A model generated the notes under the pieces. It saw only the letters and a program-made list of their open reading frames with translations, ran no database searches and was not told the DNA's origin. From assembly GCF_018704125.1 (NCBI RefSeq), contig NZ_JAGTIS010000001.1:803457-867456 (forward strand): a stretch of 64,000 nucleotides of DNA. The letters are read 5' to 3'. Both the position numbers and the translations under genes were made by a program. Positions 18,987-27,398 of this stretch are shown here, piece after piece. Source of the stretch: Metapseudomonas boanensis. Lineage in GTDB: Bacteria; Pseudomonadota; Gammaproteobacteria; Pseudomonadales; Pseudomonadaceae. How positions within the stretch are numbered: position 1 is the stretch's first letter; each line of letters opens with the position of its first letter.

Positions 18987-20396
18987 ATGTCCCGCACCTT
19001 TTATGACGAGATGTATGACGCGAGTGGCCAGTGCCGTCCGCATTATCAGGAATTTGCGCGCTGGCTGGCGGATGCCCCGCCGGAAATGCTCGCCCAGCGC
19101 CGGCGTGAGGCTGACCTGCTGTTTCACAGGGCCGGCATCACCTTCACCCTTTATGGCGACGAGCAGGGCACCGAGCGACTGATTCCCTTCGACACCATTC
19201 CGCGTGCCATCCCGATGAGCGAGTGGCGGGTGGTGGAGAGTGGTTGCATCCAGCGTGTGAAGGCGCTGAACCTGTTCCTCGCTGACCTCTACCACAACCA
19301 GCGCATCATCAAGGCCGGAATCATTCCCGCTGAACAAGTACTGGCCAACGAGGGTTACCAGATCGCGATGCAGGGGTTGGACCTGCATCGCGACATCTAC
19401 GCCCATATCGCCGGCGTGGACCTGGTGCGCGACGGTGATGGCAGCTATTACGTGCTGGAGGACAACTTGCGCACGCCAAGCGGCGTCAGCTACATGCTGG
19501 AAGACCGCAAGATGATGATGCGGTTGTTCCCCGAACTCTTCTCCGCGCAACGCATCGCGGCCATCGACCACTACCCGAACCTGCTGCTCGATACCCTGAA
19601 AAGCTCCAGCCCGCTGGACAACCCCAGTGTGGTGGTGCTCACGCCAGGGCGGTTCAACAGCGCCTATTTCGAGCACGCCTTCCTCGCCCGTGAGATGGGC
19701 GTGGAGCTGGTGGAAGGGGCCGACCTCTTCGTGCGCGACGACCGTGTATTCATGCGCACCACCTCCGGCCCGCAAGCGGTGGATGTGATCTACCGGCGTC
19801 TCGACGATGCCTTCCTCGACCCGCTGGCCTTCAACCCCGAGTCCATGCTCGGCGTACCGGGCCTATTAGCGGCCTACCGTTCCGGCAACGTCGTGCTGGC
19901 CAACGCCATCGGCACTGGGGTCGCGGACGACAAGTCGATCTATCCCTATGTCGGCGAGATGATTCGCTTCTACCTGGACGAGGAGCCGATCCTGAAGAAC
20001 GTGCCTACCTGGCAGTGCCGCAAACCCGAAGAGCTGTCCCATGTGTTGGCGCACCTACCGGAACTGGTGGTCAAGGAAACCCAGGGCTCGGGCGGCTACG
20101 GCATGCTCGTGGGCCCGGCGGCCAGCGCCAGGGAGATCGAGGATTTCCGTGCGCGTCTCAAGGCCCGTCCAGAGGCCTACATCGCCCAGCCGACGCTGTG
20201 CCTGTCCACTTGCCCGACCTTCGTCGAGCAGGGTATCGCCCCGCGTCATATAGACCTGCGCCCCTTCGTGCTTTCTGGCCGCGAAACCCGTTTGGTGCCG
20301 GGAGGCCTCACTCGGGTGGCACTGCGTGAGGGCTCGCTGGTGGTGAATTCGTCGCAGGGCGGCGGCACCAAGGACACCTGGATAGTGGAAGACTGA
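18987..20396 (+). CDS. Circularly permuted ATP-grasp protein (type 2, DUF404/DUF407)
   Basis: A 469-residue protein of the circularly permuted ATP-grasp family; such enzymes couple ATP hydrolysis to carboxylate-amine ligation, but the substrate is unknown. Recognisable segments are FYDEMYDASGQCRPHYQEF at the N-terminus, RVKALNLFLADLYHNQRI, YYVLEDNLRTPSGVSYMLE (a family hallmark), KETQGSGGYGMLVGP (ATP-binding glycine loop) and the C-terminal SSQGGGTKDTW. First gene of a four-gene operon with an alpha-E protein, a transglutaminase and Anbu. It is 2 bp from the next gene. Confidence 0.95.
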   Translation: MSRTFYDEMYDASGQCRPHYQEFARWLADAPPEMLAQRRREADLLFHRAGITFTLYGDEQGTERLIPFDTIPRAIPMSEWRVVESGCIQRVKALNLFLADLYHNQRIIKAGIIPAEQVLANEGYQIAMQGLDLHRDIYAHIAGVDLVRDGDGSYYVLEDNLRTPSGVSYMLEDRKMMMRLFPELFSAQRIAAIDHYPNLLLDTLKSSSPLDNPSVVVLTPGRFNSAYFEHAFLAREMGVELVEGADLFVRDDRVFMRTTSGPQAVDVIYRRLDDAFLDPLAFNPESMLGVPGLLAAYRSGNVVLANAIGTGVADDKSIYPYVGEMIRFYLDEEPILKNVPTWQCRKPEELSHVLAHLPELVVKETQGSGGYGMLVGPAASAREIEDFRARLKARPEAYIAQPTLCLSTCPTFVEQGIAPRHIDLRPFVLSGRETRLVPGGLTRVALREGSLVVNSSQGGGTKDTWIVED

Positions 20397-20398
20397 TC

Positions 20399-21349
20399 AT
20401 GCTGAGTAGAACTGCCTCCGAACTCTATTGGATGTCCCGCTACCTGGAGCGTGCGGAGAACCTCGCACGCATGCTCGACGTCAGCTACTCGCTGTCGCTG
20501 ATGCCACAGCACGGTCGGGGCGATGGCCTGGAGGAGCTGGCCATGTCGCTGCTCAGTACCGGCACCCTGGATCTGTACCAGGAGCGCCACGGTGAACTGA
20601 ACGCCGCGCGCATGCTGCACTTCTTCGCCCTCGACGCCGACAATCAGGCCAGCATCTTCAGCTGCCTGCGCGCGGCACGCATCAACGCCCATGCCGTGCG
20701 TGGGCGGATCACTGCGGACATATGGGAGAACATCAACGCCACTTGGCTGGAGGTGCTGAGCATCGCCAACGAGGGGCTCGGCCGTTACGGCATCAGCCGC
20801 TTCTGCGAGTGGGTGAAGGAGCGCTCGCACCTGTTCCGTGGAGCGACCTACGGCACCATCATGCGCGGCGAGGCCTATCGCTTCATCCGCCTGGGCACCT
20901 TCATCGAGCGGGCGGACAACACCTTGCGCCTGCTCGATGCGCGCTATGAGATGTTCGGCGAGGAGTCGGAGGAGGTCAGCGATCTGTCCGCCCGCGGTTA
21001 CTACCAGTGGAGCGCCTTGCTTCGCGCCCTGTCGTCGTTCGAGGCCTATACCGAGGTCTACGGGGGGTCCCCCAACGCCCGCCAGGCCTCCGAACTGCTG
21101 CTCCTGCGTGCGGACGTGCCGCGTTCGCTGCGGGCCTGCATGGAGGAGCTCAACCTCATCCTGGCCAGCCTGCCGGGCGACAATGGCCGCCCGGCTCAGC
21201 GCCTGGCAGCCGAGCTGGATGCGCGGCTGCGCTACACCGCCATCGACGAAATCCTCGACGAGGGCCTGCATACCTGGCTGACGGACTTCATCCTGTTGGT
21301 TCGCCAGCTGGCCAGGGCCATCCACAGTTCCTATCTGGAGGCTGTATGA
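20399..21349 (+). CDS. Alpha-E domain protein (DUF403)
   Basis: An all-helical alpha-E protein of 316 residues. The N-terminal signature LSRTASELYWMSRYLERAEN is the family hallmark; FIRLGTFIERADNTLRLLDARY is a repeated variant of it. Function is unknown; alpha-E proteins nearly always accompany circularly permuted ATP-grasp genes and are thought to work with them, possibly in making a peptide-like or amide-linked compound. It overlaps the following transglutaminase gene by 4 bp (ATGA). Confidence 0.95.
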   Translation: MLSRTASELYWMSRYLERAENLARMLDVSYSLSLMPQHGRGDGLEELAMSLLSTGTLDLYQERHGELNAARMLHFFALDADNQASIFSCLRAARINAHAVRGRITADIWENINATWLEVLSIANEGLGRYGISRFCEWVKERSHLFRGATYGTIMRGEAYRFIRLGTFIERADNTLRLLDARYEMFGEESEEVSDLSARGYYQWSALLRALSSFEAYTEVYGGSPNARQASELLLLRADVPRSLRACMEELNLILASLPGDNGRPAQRLAAELDARLRYTAIDEILDEGLHTWLTDFILLVRQLARAIHSSYLEAV

Positions 21350-22143
21350 GACTGTCCATTCGCCATGACACTACCTACCGCTACGACGACCAGGTCCGCG
21401 CGAGCATCCAGTACCTGCGCCTTACTCCGCAGAAGAGCGAACGGCAGCATGTGCTCAGCTGGCAGCTGAGCCTGCCGCGCCCGGCGCGTGCGCAAATCGA
21501 CCCTTTCGGCAACGTGCTCCACGTGCTGACCCTGGACGAGCCGCACGAGGCCATCGTCATTGGCGCTCGCGGCCAGGTGGAAATCGATGAGAAGCGCGAA
21601 GCCGAGCACGATAAGCAGTCAGCGTTGCCCTTCCTGCGTTTCACGCGTCTGACCACCGCCGACGATGCGTTGCGGGAGTTCGCCGCGCTCCAATGCGGTA
21701 CGCGGCGAGACCGCACCGGGCTGATCGACCTGATGGAGGCGCTGCATGCGCAAATGCCGTTCAAGCCTGGTGCCACCTGTGTGGACAGCACTGCCGCGGA
21801 GGCCTTCGCCGGGCGCGCCGGAGTCTGTCAGGACCACACCCATGCCTTTCTCGCCTGCGCGCGGAGCCTGGGCATCCCGGCACGCTTTGTCTCTGGCTAC
21901 CTCTACCAGGGCAACGAACAGAACCTGGCCAGCCACGCCTGGGCCGAGGCCTGGATCGGCGATGCCTGGTACAGCTTCGACGTGACCAACCAGCTGGCCA
22001 AGCCCGAACGTCATCTGAAACTGGCGGTCGGCCTGGACTACCTGGATGCCTGCCCGGTTCGCGGCATGCGCCGTGGCGGCGGGGGCGAGCAGATGCACGC
22101 CAAGGTCGATGCGCCGCCGATGCTGCTGGTGCAGGAGCAGTAA
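21346..22143 (+). CDS. Transglutaminase-like cysteine protease family protein
   Basis: A 265-residue protein with an N-terminal bacterial transglutaminase-like beta domain (MRLSIRHDTTYRYDDQV) and a transglutaminase core. The triad is Cys in GRAGVCQDHTHAF, His in ASHAWAEAW and Asp in SFDVTNQ. It probably cleaves or forms amide bonds in the cytoplasm, as there is no signal peptide. ATG 21346 is set by the 4-bp overlap with the alpha-E gene and by the family-typical N-terminus. Followed after a 130-bp gap containing a large palindrome by the Anbu gene. Confidence 0.95.
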   Translation: MRLSIRHDTTYRYDDQVRASIQYLRLTPQKSERQHVLSWQLSLPRPARAQIDPFGNVLHVLTLDEPHEAIVIGARGQVEIDEKREAEHDKQSALPFLRFTRLTTADDALREFAALQCGTRRDRTGLIDLMEALHAQMPFKPGATCVDSTAAEAFAGRAGVCQDHTHAFLACARSLGIPARFVSGYLYQGNEQNLASHAWAEAWIGDAWYSFDVTNQLAKPERHLKLAVGLDYLDACPVRGMRRGGGGEQMHAKVDAPPMLLVQEQ

Positions 22144-22167
22144 GGCACCACACAAGCTTCATGCCGC

Positions 22168-22223
22168 GCCGGCAAGCTGTTTCCTGTCTGGCCCGTTATT
22201 CCGGACGGGCCCGGCTTGCCGGC
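22168..22223. repeat. Nested palindrome between transglutaminase and Anbu genes
   Basis: An outer arm pair gccggcaagc/gcttgccggc encloses a second pair gcccgt/acgggc. No T-tract follows, so it looks like a REP-type stem or transcript-processing structure rather than a terminator. Confidence 0.65.
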
Positions 22224-22273
22224 ACCGAAGCGTGTGCGGGGAACGCATGGAGTCACTAAAAGGAGAAAGCGGC

Positions 22274-23005
22274 ATGACGTACTGCGTAGCCATGCACCTG
22301 GCCGAGGGCCTGGTGTTCGTGTCCGACTCGCGAACCAACGCGGGCATCGACCACATTGCCACCTTTCGCAAGCTGTTCACTTTCGGCGTTACCGGTGAAC
22401 GCCTGATCGTCCTGCAGACCGCAGGTAACCTTGCCACCTCACAATCGGTGGTCAACCTGCTCAAGCAGCGACTCGACGGCCAGCAGCCCAACCTGCACAA
22501 CGTACCTACGTTGTACGACGCCACGGCCCTGGTGGCGGAAACCATACGCGAGGTCATCGCGCGTGACGGTGTGTCACTGGCCGGCAATACAGACCTGACC
22601 TGTTCCTTTCTGGTGGGCGGGCAGATTGCCGGCAGCCTGCCGGACCTTTACAGCATCTATCCGCAGGGGAACTTCATCCAGGCAACCGAGGACACCCCGT
22701 TCCTGCAGTTGGGGGAGAGCAAGTACGGCAAGCCGATCCTCGACCGCAACCTGGAGTTCGACACCGATCTGGAGGAGGCCCTGCGCTGCGCTCTGGTGTC
22801 CTTTGACTCCACCATCCGCAGTAACCTCTCGGTGGGCATGCCGCTGGATCTGCTGGTCTATCACCGCGACAGCCTGATCATCCCCGCCGGGTATCGAGTC
22901 ACCGAAGAAGACCCCTATTTCGCCGGTATTCGCCGTCGTTGGGCCGCAGGGCTGCATGACCTGTTGGGCGAGCTGCCGTCCCCTCCGGTGGAGTACAACG
23001 TGTAG
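22274..23005 (+). CDS. Anbu, ancestral proteasome beta-subunit-like peptidase
   Basis: A 243-residue N-terminal-nucleophile protein of the proteasome superfamily. It begins MTYCVAMHLAEGLVFVSDSR. Removal of Met would expose Thr2, the presumed nucleophile, and the Asp in SDSRTN and Lys in FRKLFTF correspond to the active-site Asp and Lys. Anbu forms an open-ring or helical oligomer in other bacteria; its substrates are not known. The upstream trio (ATP-grasp, alpha-E, transglutaminase) is the conserved Anbu gene neighbourhood. A ribosome site (aaaaggagaaagc) supports ATG 22274. Confidence 0.93.
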   Translation: MTYCVAMHLAEGLVFVSDSRTNAGIDHIATFRKLFTFGVTGERLIVLQTAGNLATSQSVVNLLKQRLDGQQPNLHNVPTLYDATALVAETIREVIARDGVSLAGNTDLTCSFLVGGQIAGSLPDLYSIYPQGNFIQATEDTPFLQLGESKYGKPILDRNLEFDTDLEEALRCALVSFDSTIRSNLSVGMPLDLLVYHRDSLIIPAGYRVTEEDPYFAGIRRRWAAGLHDLLGELPSPPVEYNV

Positions 23006-23322
23006 GCAGGGCTTCCCTTTTCCCACAGGACTCGGACTGCTTCCTCTCCCTCCGTGAGAGGGTTGGGGGGGGAGGGATGCCTGGCAGACCTGCAATCATC
23101 CATCGTGATTGAATGCGCTCACAGGGTTTGGCATGGGTTTGGCGTCGGGGAGGGGCGGGCTGCGGTTTCCGTGGCGAATGAATCCGGCCCTGCATTGCCA
23201 GGGTGCTCCACGGCAGTTCACTGGAAGGGGCGAGCGGCACTCCATTGAACGGGGCGATACCCAGCGAACCCTTCGCGCACGAATTCGTAACTACAGCATC
23301 AGGCCCAGCGGTTCGCCAACCG
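23006..23322. other. Gene-free stretch with repeat remnants
   Basis: No gene supported. It contains a CCCTCTCC-type stem at 23043-23062 followed by a G-run. A segment at 23167-23180 (tggcgaatgaat) shares its core with the longer repeat seen near 4.6 and 63.7 kb. The right end borders the 3' end of the cytochrome gene. Confidence 0.55.
23043..23070. repeat. CCCTCTCC-type palindrome after the Anbu operon
   Basis: The stem cctctccc/gagaggg with loop tccgt is followed by a G-rich tail. Same family as 1151, 8163, 13817, 16615 and 58988. Confidence 0.6.
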
Positions 23323-24120
23323 TCAGGGCGTCACCTTCCTATCTGCCATATGTCGCAGGTAGCCAATCAACTGCCCCAGCTCGGCATCGCTGATCACCTC
23401 CCTGGAGAAGCCCGGCATCTTGCCCTGGGGCCAGCGGCGCAGGCTCTGCGGGTCGCGGATGTAGCGCGGCAGGAAGTCGCCTGCGAGATACTCAGTCGGG
23501 TTGTGGGGAATGTTCAGGTCGGGCCCGAACTGAGCGTCGCCAGCACCGTTGAGGCGGTGGCAGGCCAGGCAGTTCTTCTGGAACAGGGCAAAACCCGCCA
23601 CCACCGCCGGGCTGGCATTGCCGGCAGGGCGCAGCGCGGGGAAGCGTTCAGCCGCTGAAGGCAGGGTGCGGATCTTCGCCACTTGGAATGGCCACTGCTC
23701 CGGCCCGATGTCGGCGGCTTGTGGATCGGTCCATACCAGATAGAACGGCCCGGCGCTGGGCTTGCCTTTGGCGAGTGGTGGCCAGGGCTTGGACGGATCT
23801 TCCACGGCCAACCAGGCCCGCGATCCACGGCGGTTGAGCAATGGCGCGGCGGGCAGTTCTGCGGCAAAACCGTCCAGGGCGACGGCCTGCAGGTGCTGAT
23901 CGGGGGTTACACCTTCGAGCAACGCGGCCAGCGGGACTGCACGGTAGTGCATGGTCGTCTTGTAGGTCACGTCTGCCGTGATCGCCACGTCCCTCGCCTG
24001 GGGATGGGCGAGCAGGGTGTCGGTATCCCAGATGCGGGGGCCGCCGGGGAGATCCAGGGTCAGCTCGGCGGCATGGAGCGGGGTCAGGGCGAACAGCAGG
24101 GTGAGTAACGCGCGGCGCAT
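23323..24120 (-). CDS. Exported monoheme cytochrome c
   Basis: A 265-residue protein with a signal peptide (MRRALLTLLFALTPLHA, cleavage before AELTL). The N-terminal half (about 20-150) looks like a molybdopterin-oxidoreductase-type domain without obvious cofactor residues. The C-terminal half is a class I cytochrome c: the heme-attachment motif CLACH lies in FQKNCLACHRLNG and the likely axial Met in QGKMPGFS. It probably works as a periplasmic electron carrier or a subunit of an unknown redox enzyme. It precedes the rhodanese gene on the other side by 2 bp (24120/24123), and that gene is read first, so the two form an operon. Confidence 0.88.
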   Translation of the reverse strand: MRRALLTLLFALTPLHAAELTLDLPGGPRIWDTDTLLAHPQARDVAITADVTYKTTMHYRAVPLAALLEGVTPDQHLQAVALDGFAAELPAAPLLNRRGSRAWLAVEDPSKPWPPLAKGKPSAGPFYLVWTDPQAADIGPEQWPFQVAKIRTLPSAAERFPALRPAGNASPAVVAGFALFQKNCLACHRLNGAGDAQFGPDLNIPHNPTEYLAGDFLPRYIRDPQSLRRWPQGKMPGFSREVISDAELGQLIGYLRHMADRKVTP

Positions 24121-24122
24121 CG

Positions 24123-24479
24123 TCAGTCCTTTTCGAGAGCGGTTTTCAGGTCGTCATAGCCGCCGCCGTTGATTACCTGGCGATAGCCGAGGCCTTTGAG
24201 GTTGTCCTGGGCGATGCCGGCCCTGCGACCACTCTGGCAGTAGAGCACGATGGGTGTGTCTTTGTTCGGGGCGACCTCGGCGATATGTGCAGCGATTTTA
24301 TCGTACTCGATGAACTTGGCGCCGGAGATGGCTCCCACGGCTATCTCCTTGGGCGTACGGACATCGATCAGCACTGTGTCGGAACGTTCGAGCGCTGCGA
24401 GAGCAGCTGCCTCATCGATATCGCCGGCCAGCGCCGGCAAGCTGAGCGAAAGGGCGAGAACGGCAAGCAGTGTACGCAT
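24123..24479 (-). CDS. Periplasmic single-domain rhodanese
   Basis: A 118-residue protein with a signal peptide (MRTLLAVLALSLSLPALA) and one rhodanese domain: VLIDVRTPKEI at the N-terminal side and the active-site loop LYCQSGRRAGIA with catalytic Cys. Sulfur transfer or redox sensing in the periplasm is likely. The start at ATG 24479 gives the signal peptide; the frame open to 24512 adds a non-typical extension. It is the first gene of a pair with the cytochrome c gene. Confidence 0.9.
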   Translation of the reverse strand: MRTLLAVLALSLSLPALAGDIDEAAALAALERSDTVLIDVRTPKEIAVGAISGAKFIEYDKIAAHIAEVAPNKDTPIVLYCQSGRRAGIAQDNLKGLGYRQVINGGGYDDLKTALEKD

Positions 24480-24625
24480 GATGGCGTCTCCCTCAGCAGG
24501 GTGTTCTGGCACCCTAACACAGTTGCCCAGCGCTGTTATCGCCCGCTAGGATCGCGTTTTTTCGTCATAACCAAAGCGTTTTTCAAGGCCCTTGGGCGGA
24601 CGAAAAGGCTTTTAAGGAGCAGGCC

Positions 24626-25513
24626 ATGCTGGCCGAGTTGTTCGCCGTGATGGCGCCGGTGTTGATCGTTGCCGGCATCGGCTATGGCTGGGCCCGCTCA
24701 GGCCAGTCCTACCCCACGGAATTCATCGCCCGACTGGTTCTGAATATCGGTACGCCGAGTCTGGTGCTTTCCACACTGAGCCGAACCGAGATCGATCGCC
24801 ACGCCTTCGGCCAGGTGGCCATCGCCTGCCTGGTAGTGATGCTGTTGATGGGACTCATCGGCGCCGGGCTGAGCCGGGCGTTCAAGCAGGACTGGCGCAT
24901 CCTGGTGCCGGCCTATCTGTTTCCCAACTCCGGCAACATGGGCCTGCCCATCGTCCTCTATGCCTTTGGCGAGAAAGGCCTGGCGCTGGCAGTGGCCTTC
25001 TTTCTGGTGCTTTCGGTGGGGCACTTCAGCCTGGGGTTACTGCTATCAGGTACTGAACGCTCGCCCAAGCGGTTGTTGGCAAACCCCATCATCATCAGCC
25101 TGGCGCTGGCTTTGCCGATCGTCCTGCTGGATCTCGAACTGCCGCGCTGGCTGGCCAACACCATCGGGTTGCTGGGCGGCATGACCATCCCGCTGATGCT
25201 ACTCACTCTTGGAGTTTCGCTGGCTAGCATTCGCGTACGTCATCTGGGAAACGGGTTATTGCTGGGCGGCCTGCGGATTCTCTGCGGGGCAAGCGTGGCC
25301 TGGGTGATCGGTGTCGCGCTGGGGCTACCACCCTTGGCCCAAGGCGTACTGGTGATGCAATCGGCTATGCCGGTAGCGGTGTTCAACTATCTGTTTGCGG
25401 TGCGTGCGGGGCGCTCGCCGGAAGAGGTGGCGAGCCTGGTGATGTGTTCGACGTTGCTTTCGTTTGGTTTGATTCCGCTGCTGCTGGCGTGGTGGTTACC
25501 CGCGCTGCGTTGA
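24626..25513 (+). CDS. AEC-family membrane transporter
   Basis: A 295-residue inner-membrane protein with about ten helices of the auxin-efflux-carrier family. Typical features are PVLIVAGIGYGWARSG at the N-terminus, the NSGNMGLPIVLYAFGEKGL signature, and the second inverted half with MTIPLMLLTLGVSLA and MQSAMPVAVFNYLFAVR. Members export or take up small organic acids, but the substrate cannot be told here. A ribosome site (aaggagcag) precedes ATG 24626. Confidence 0.93.
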   Translation: MLAELFAVMAPVLIVAGIGYGWARSGQSYPTEFIARLVLNIGTPSLVLSTLSRTEIDRHAFGQVAIACLVVMLLMGLIGAGLSRAFKQDWRILVPAYLFPNSGNMGLPIVLYAFGEKGLALAVAFFLVLSVGHFSLGLLLSGTERSPKRLLANPIIISLALALPIVLLDLELPRWLANTIGLLGGMTIPLMLLTLGVSLASIRVRHLGNGLLLGGLRILCGASVAWVIGVALGLPPLAQGVLVMQSAMPVAVFNYLFAVRAGRSPEEVASLVMCSTLLSFGLIPLLLAWWLPALR

Positions 25514-26102
25514 CCGCCTTGAGCGGTGCGCAGCACAGGACGACCACGTAACGACGATCAGCTGATCAGTCGAGTCAGGTTGGGCAAAATGAGGACGACG
25601 GTCGTGGCAAAGACGATAAGACTCGCTTGCCGCATCTTCGGCTGCTTGAACATGGCCAGTTGCCTTTGTTGTTGTTGGAGGATCCTTGCACCAAGCTCCC
25701 TACGGCCGGCTTGGATGCCCGAATTCCTCCGTGGCGACGACTAAAAAACCGCTCCGGAAAAACCCGGCAGCGGCCCTTGCATTTCCAACTCTAGGGCTCG
25801 GATCACAGCTGCCTTATATCAGTTGGTCACTTCTGTTGTGTTCTTAGGAGCTTCAGGTTATTGGCGCCTGCCAGGTCGAACCGGGCAGGCCTGAGGCCAG
25901 ACGCATCGCTGATGTCTTTGCTGCCAGTAGGCCACCATTCAACCGTTCGTCTGAGCGCAGTGGTCAATGGGCCTGAGCATTTCCGTCATTGAACCCATGG
26001 CCTATAGCGATAAGGTAACCGCACCCTGCCGGGGTGTTGGCAAGGCCACTTACAAGAACAACGGGCACCCCGCGTGCCGACCAGCTGCCTCAAGAGGACG
26101 CC
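25514..26102. other. Long interval upstream of the thiolase gene
   Basis: Apart from the possible 31-residue ORF on the minus strand, no gene is supported. The part after about 25740 is relatively AT-rich (ctgccttatatcagttggtcacttctg) and probably contains the promoter and regulatory sites of the beta-oxidation operon. Confidence 0.5.
25558..25653 (-). CDS. Putative 31-residue single-helix membrane protein
   Basis: An ATG at 25653 opens MFKQPKMRQASLIVFATTVV and continues LILPNLTRLIS to a stop at 25558-25560. It has a basic N-terminus and one hydrophobic helix (about residues 11-28), the usual form of small stress or regulatory membrane peptides. A weak ribosome site (aaagg) lies about 10 bp upstream. 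It sits in an otherwise empty 590-bp interval. The evidence is the ORF shape alone. Confidence 0.45.
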   Translation of the reverse strand: MFKQPKMRQASLIVFATTVVLILPNLTRLIS

Positions 26103-27308
26103 ATGACCGAAGCATTCATTTTCGACGCGGTGCGCACGCCCCGCGGCAAGGGCAAGAAGGACGGTGCACTGCACAGCGTCAAGCCGGTCAACTTGATCGC
26201 CGGGCTGCTCAGGGCCCTCGTCGAACGTAATGATCTGGACACCAGTCAGGTGGATGACATCGTCCTTGGCTGCGTGACTCCCGTAGGCGACCAGGGCGCC
26301 GACATCGCCAAGACCGCCGCGCTGGTGGCCGATTGGGACGAGTCAGTCGCCGGCCAGCAGATCAACCGCTTCTGCGCATCCGGCTTGGAGGCGGTGAACC
26401 TGGCGGCGATGAAAGTACGCTCGGGCTTCGAGGACCTGGTGGTTGCGGGAGGTGTGGAGTCCATGTCGCGCGTGCCCATGGGGTCGGACGGTGGTGCCTG
26501 GGCGATGGACCCGGAAACCAACTTCCACACCAACTTCGTGCCGCAGGGCATTGGCGCCGATCTGATTGCCACCCTGGAAGGCTTCAGTCGAGAAGATGTC
26601 GACGCCTTCGCCCTGCGCTCGCAGCAGAAAGCTGCCCGGGCCAGTGCCGAGGGTGCGTTCAAGAAGTCCCTGGTACCGGTCACCGACCAGAACGGCATCG
26701 TGCTGCTCGATCATGACGAATTCATTCGCGCTGACTCCACGCCCGCCGGCCTTGCTGCGCTCAAACCGAGCTTCGAGATGATGGGGCAGATGGGCTTCGA
26801 CGCCACCGCCCTGCGCAAGTACAGCCATGTGGAGCGCATCAACCACGTACACACGCCGGGCAACAGTTCCGGCATCGTCGATGGCGCCGCCGCCATGCTC
26901 ATCGGCTCTGCCGCCAAGGGCAAGGAGTTGGGGCTCAAGCCACGCGCGCGCATCGTCGCGACGGCGGTGACCAGCACGGACCCGACCATCATGCTCACCG
27001 GCCCGGCGCCGGCCACCCGCAAGGCCCTGGCCAAGGCAGGCCTGACCGTGGCCGACATCGACCTGTTCGAGGTCAACGAAGCATTTGCCTCGGTGGTAAT
27101 GAAGTTCATGAAGGACATGGGCGTCCCCGAGGAGAAGGTCAACGTCAATGGCGGCTCCATCGCCATGGGCCACCCGCTGGGGGCCACCGGTTGCGCCATC
27201 CTCGGCACCCTGCTGGACGAGCTGGAGGCGCGCAACCTGCGCTACGGCCTGGCCACGCTCTGCGTGGGCGGCGGAATGGGTATCGCAACCATCATCGAAC
27301 GAATCTGA
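26103..27308 (+). CDS. Acetyl-CoA C-acyltransferase (thiolase)
   Basis: A 401-residue thiolase that cleaves 3-ketoacyl-CoA with CoA to acetyl-CoA and a shortened acyl-CoA. The nucleophilic Cys is in [13 protein letters not shown], the His in [16 protein letters not shown], and the second catalytic Cys in [19 protein letters not shown] is also present. It is followed by a FadB-like multifunctional protein; the pair resembles the P. aeruginosa PA1736-PA1737 type (fadI/fadJ-like) rather than the classical fadBA order. The gap between the two genes holds a REP pair. The start ATG 26103 follows agaggacgcc. Confidence 0.94.
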   Translation: MTEAFIFDAVRTPRGKGKKDGALHSVKPVNLIAGLLRALVERNDLDTSQVDDIVLGCVTPVGDQGADIAKTAALVADWDESVAGQQINRFCASGLEAVNLAAMKVRSGFEDLVVAGGVESMSRVPMGSDGGAWAMDPETNFHTNFVPQGIGADLIATLEGFSREDVDAFALRSQQKAARASAEGAFKKSLVPVTDQNGIVLLDHDEFIRADSTPAGLAALKPSFEMMGQMGFDATALRKYSHVERINHVHTPGNSSGIVDGAAAMLIGSAAKGKELGLKPRARIVATAVTSTDPTIMLTGPAPATRKALAKAGLTVADIDLFEVNEAFASVVMKFMKDMGVPEEKVNVNGGSIAMGHPLGATGCAILGTLLDELEARNLRYGLATLCVGGGMGIATIIERI

Positions 27309-27310
27309 AA

Positions 27311-27370
27311 TGTAGGAGCGAGCTTGCTCGCGAATGACGCCAAGGATTCGCGGGCAAGCTCGCTCCTACG
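27311..27370. repeat. REP pair between thiolase and FadB-like genes
   Basis: tgtaggagcgagcttgctcg (27311-27330) faces cgggcaagctcgctcctac on the other side of a short loop. It forms a near-perfect long stem within an operon. Confidence 0.85.
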
Positions 27371-27398
27371 GTTTCCCCATCGGGATGAGAACAAGAAC

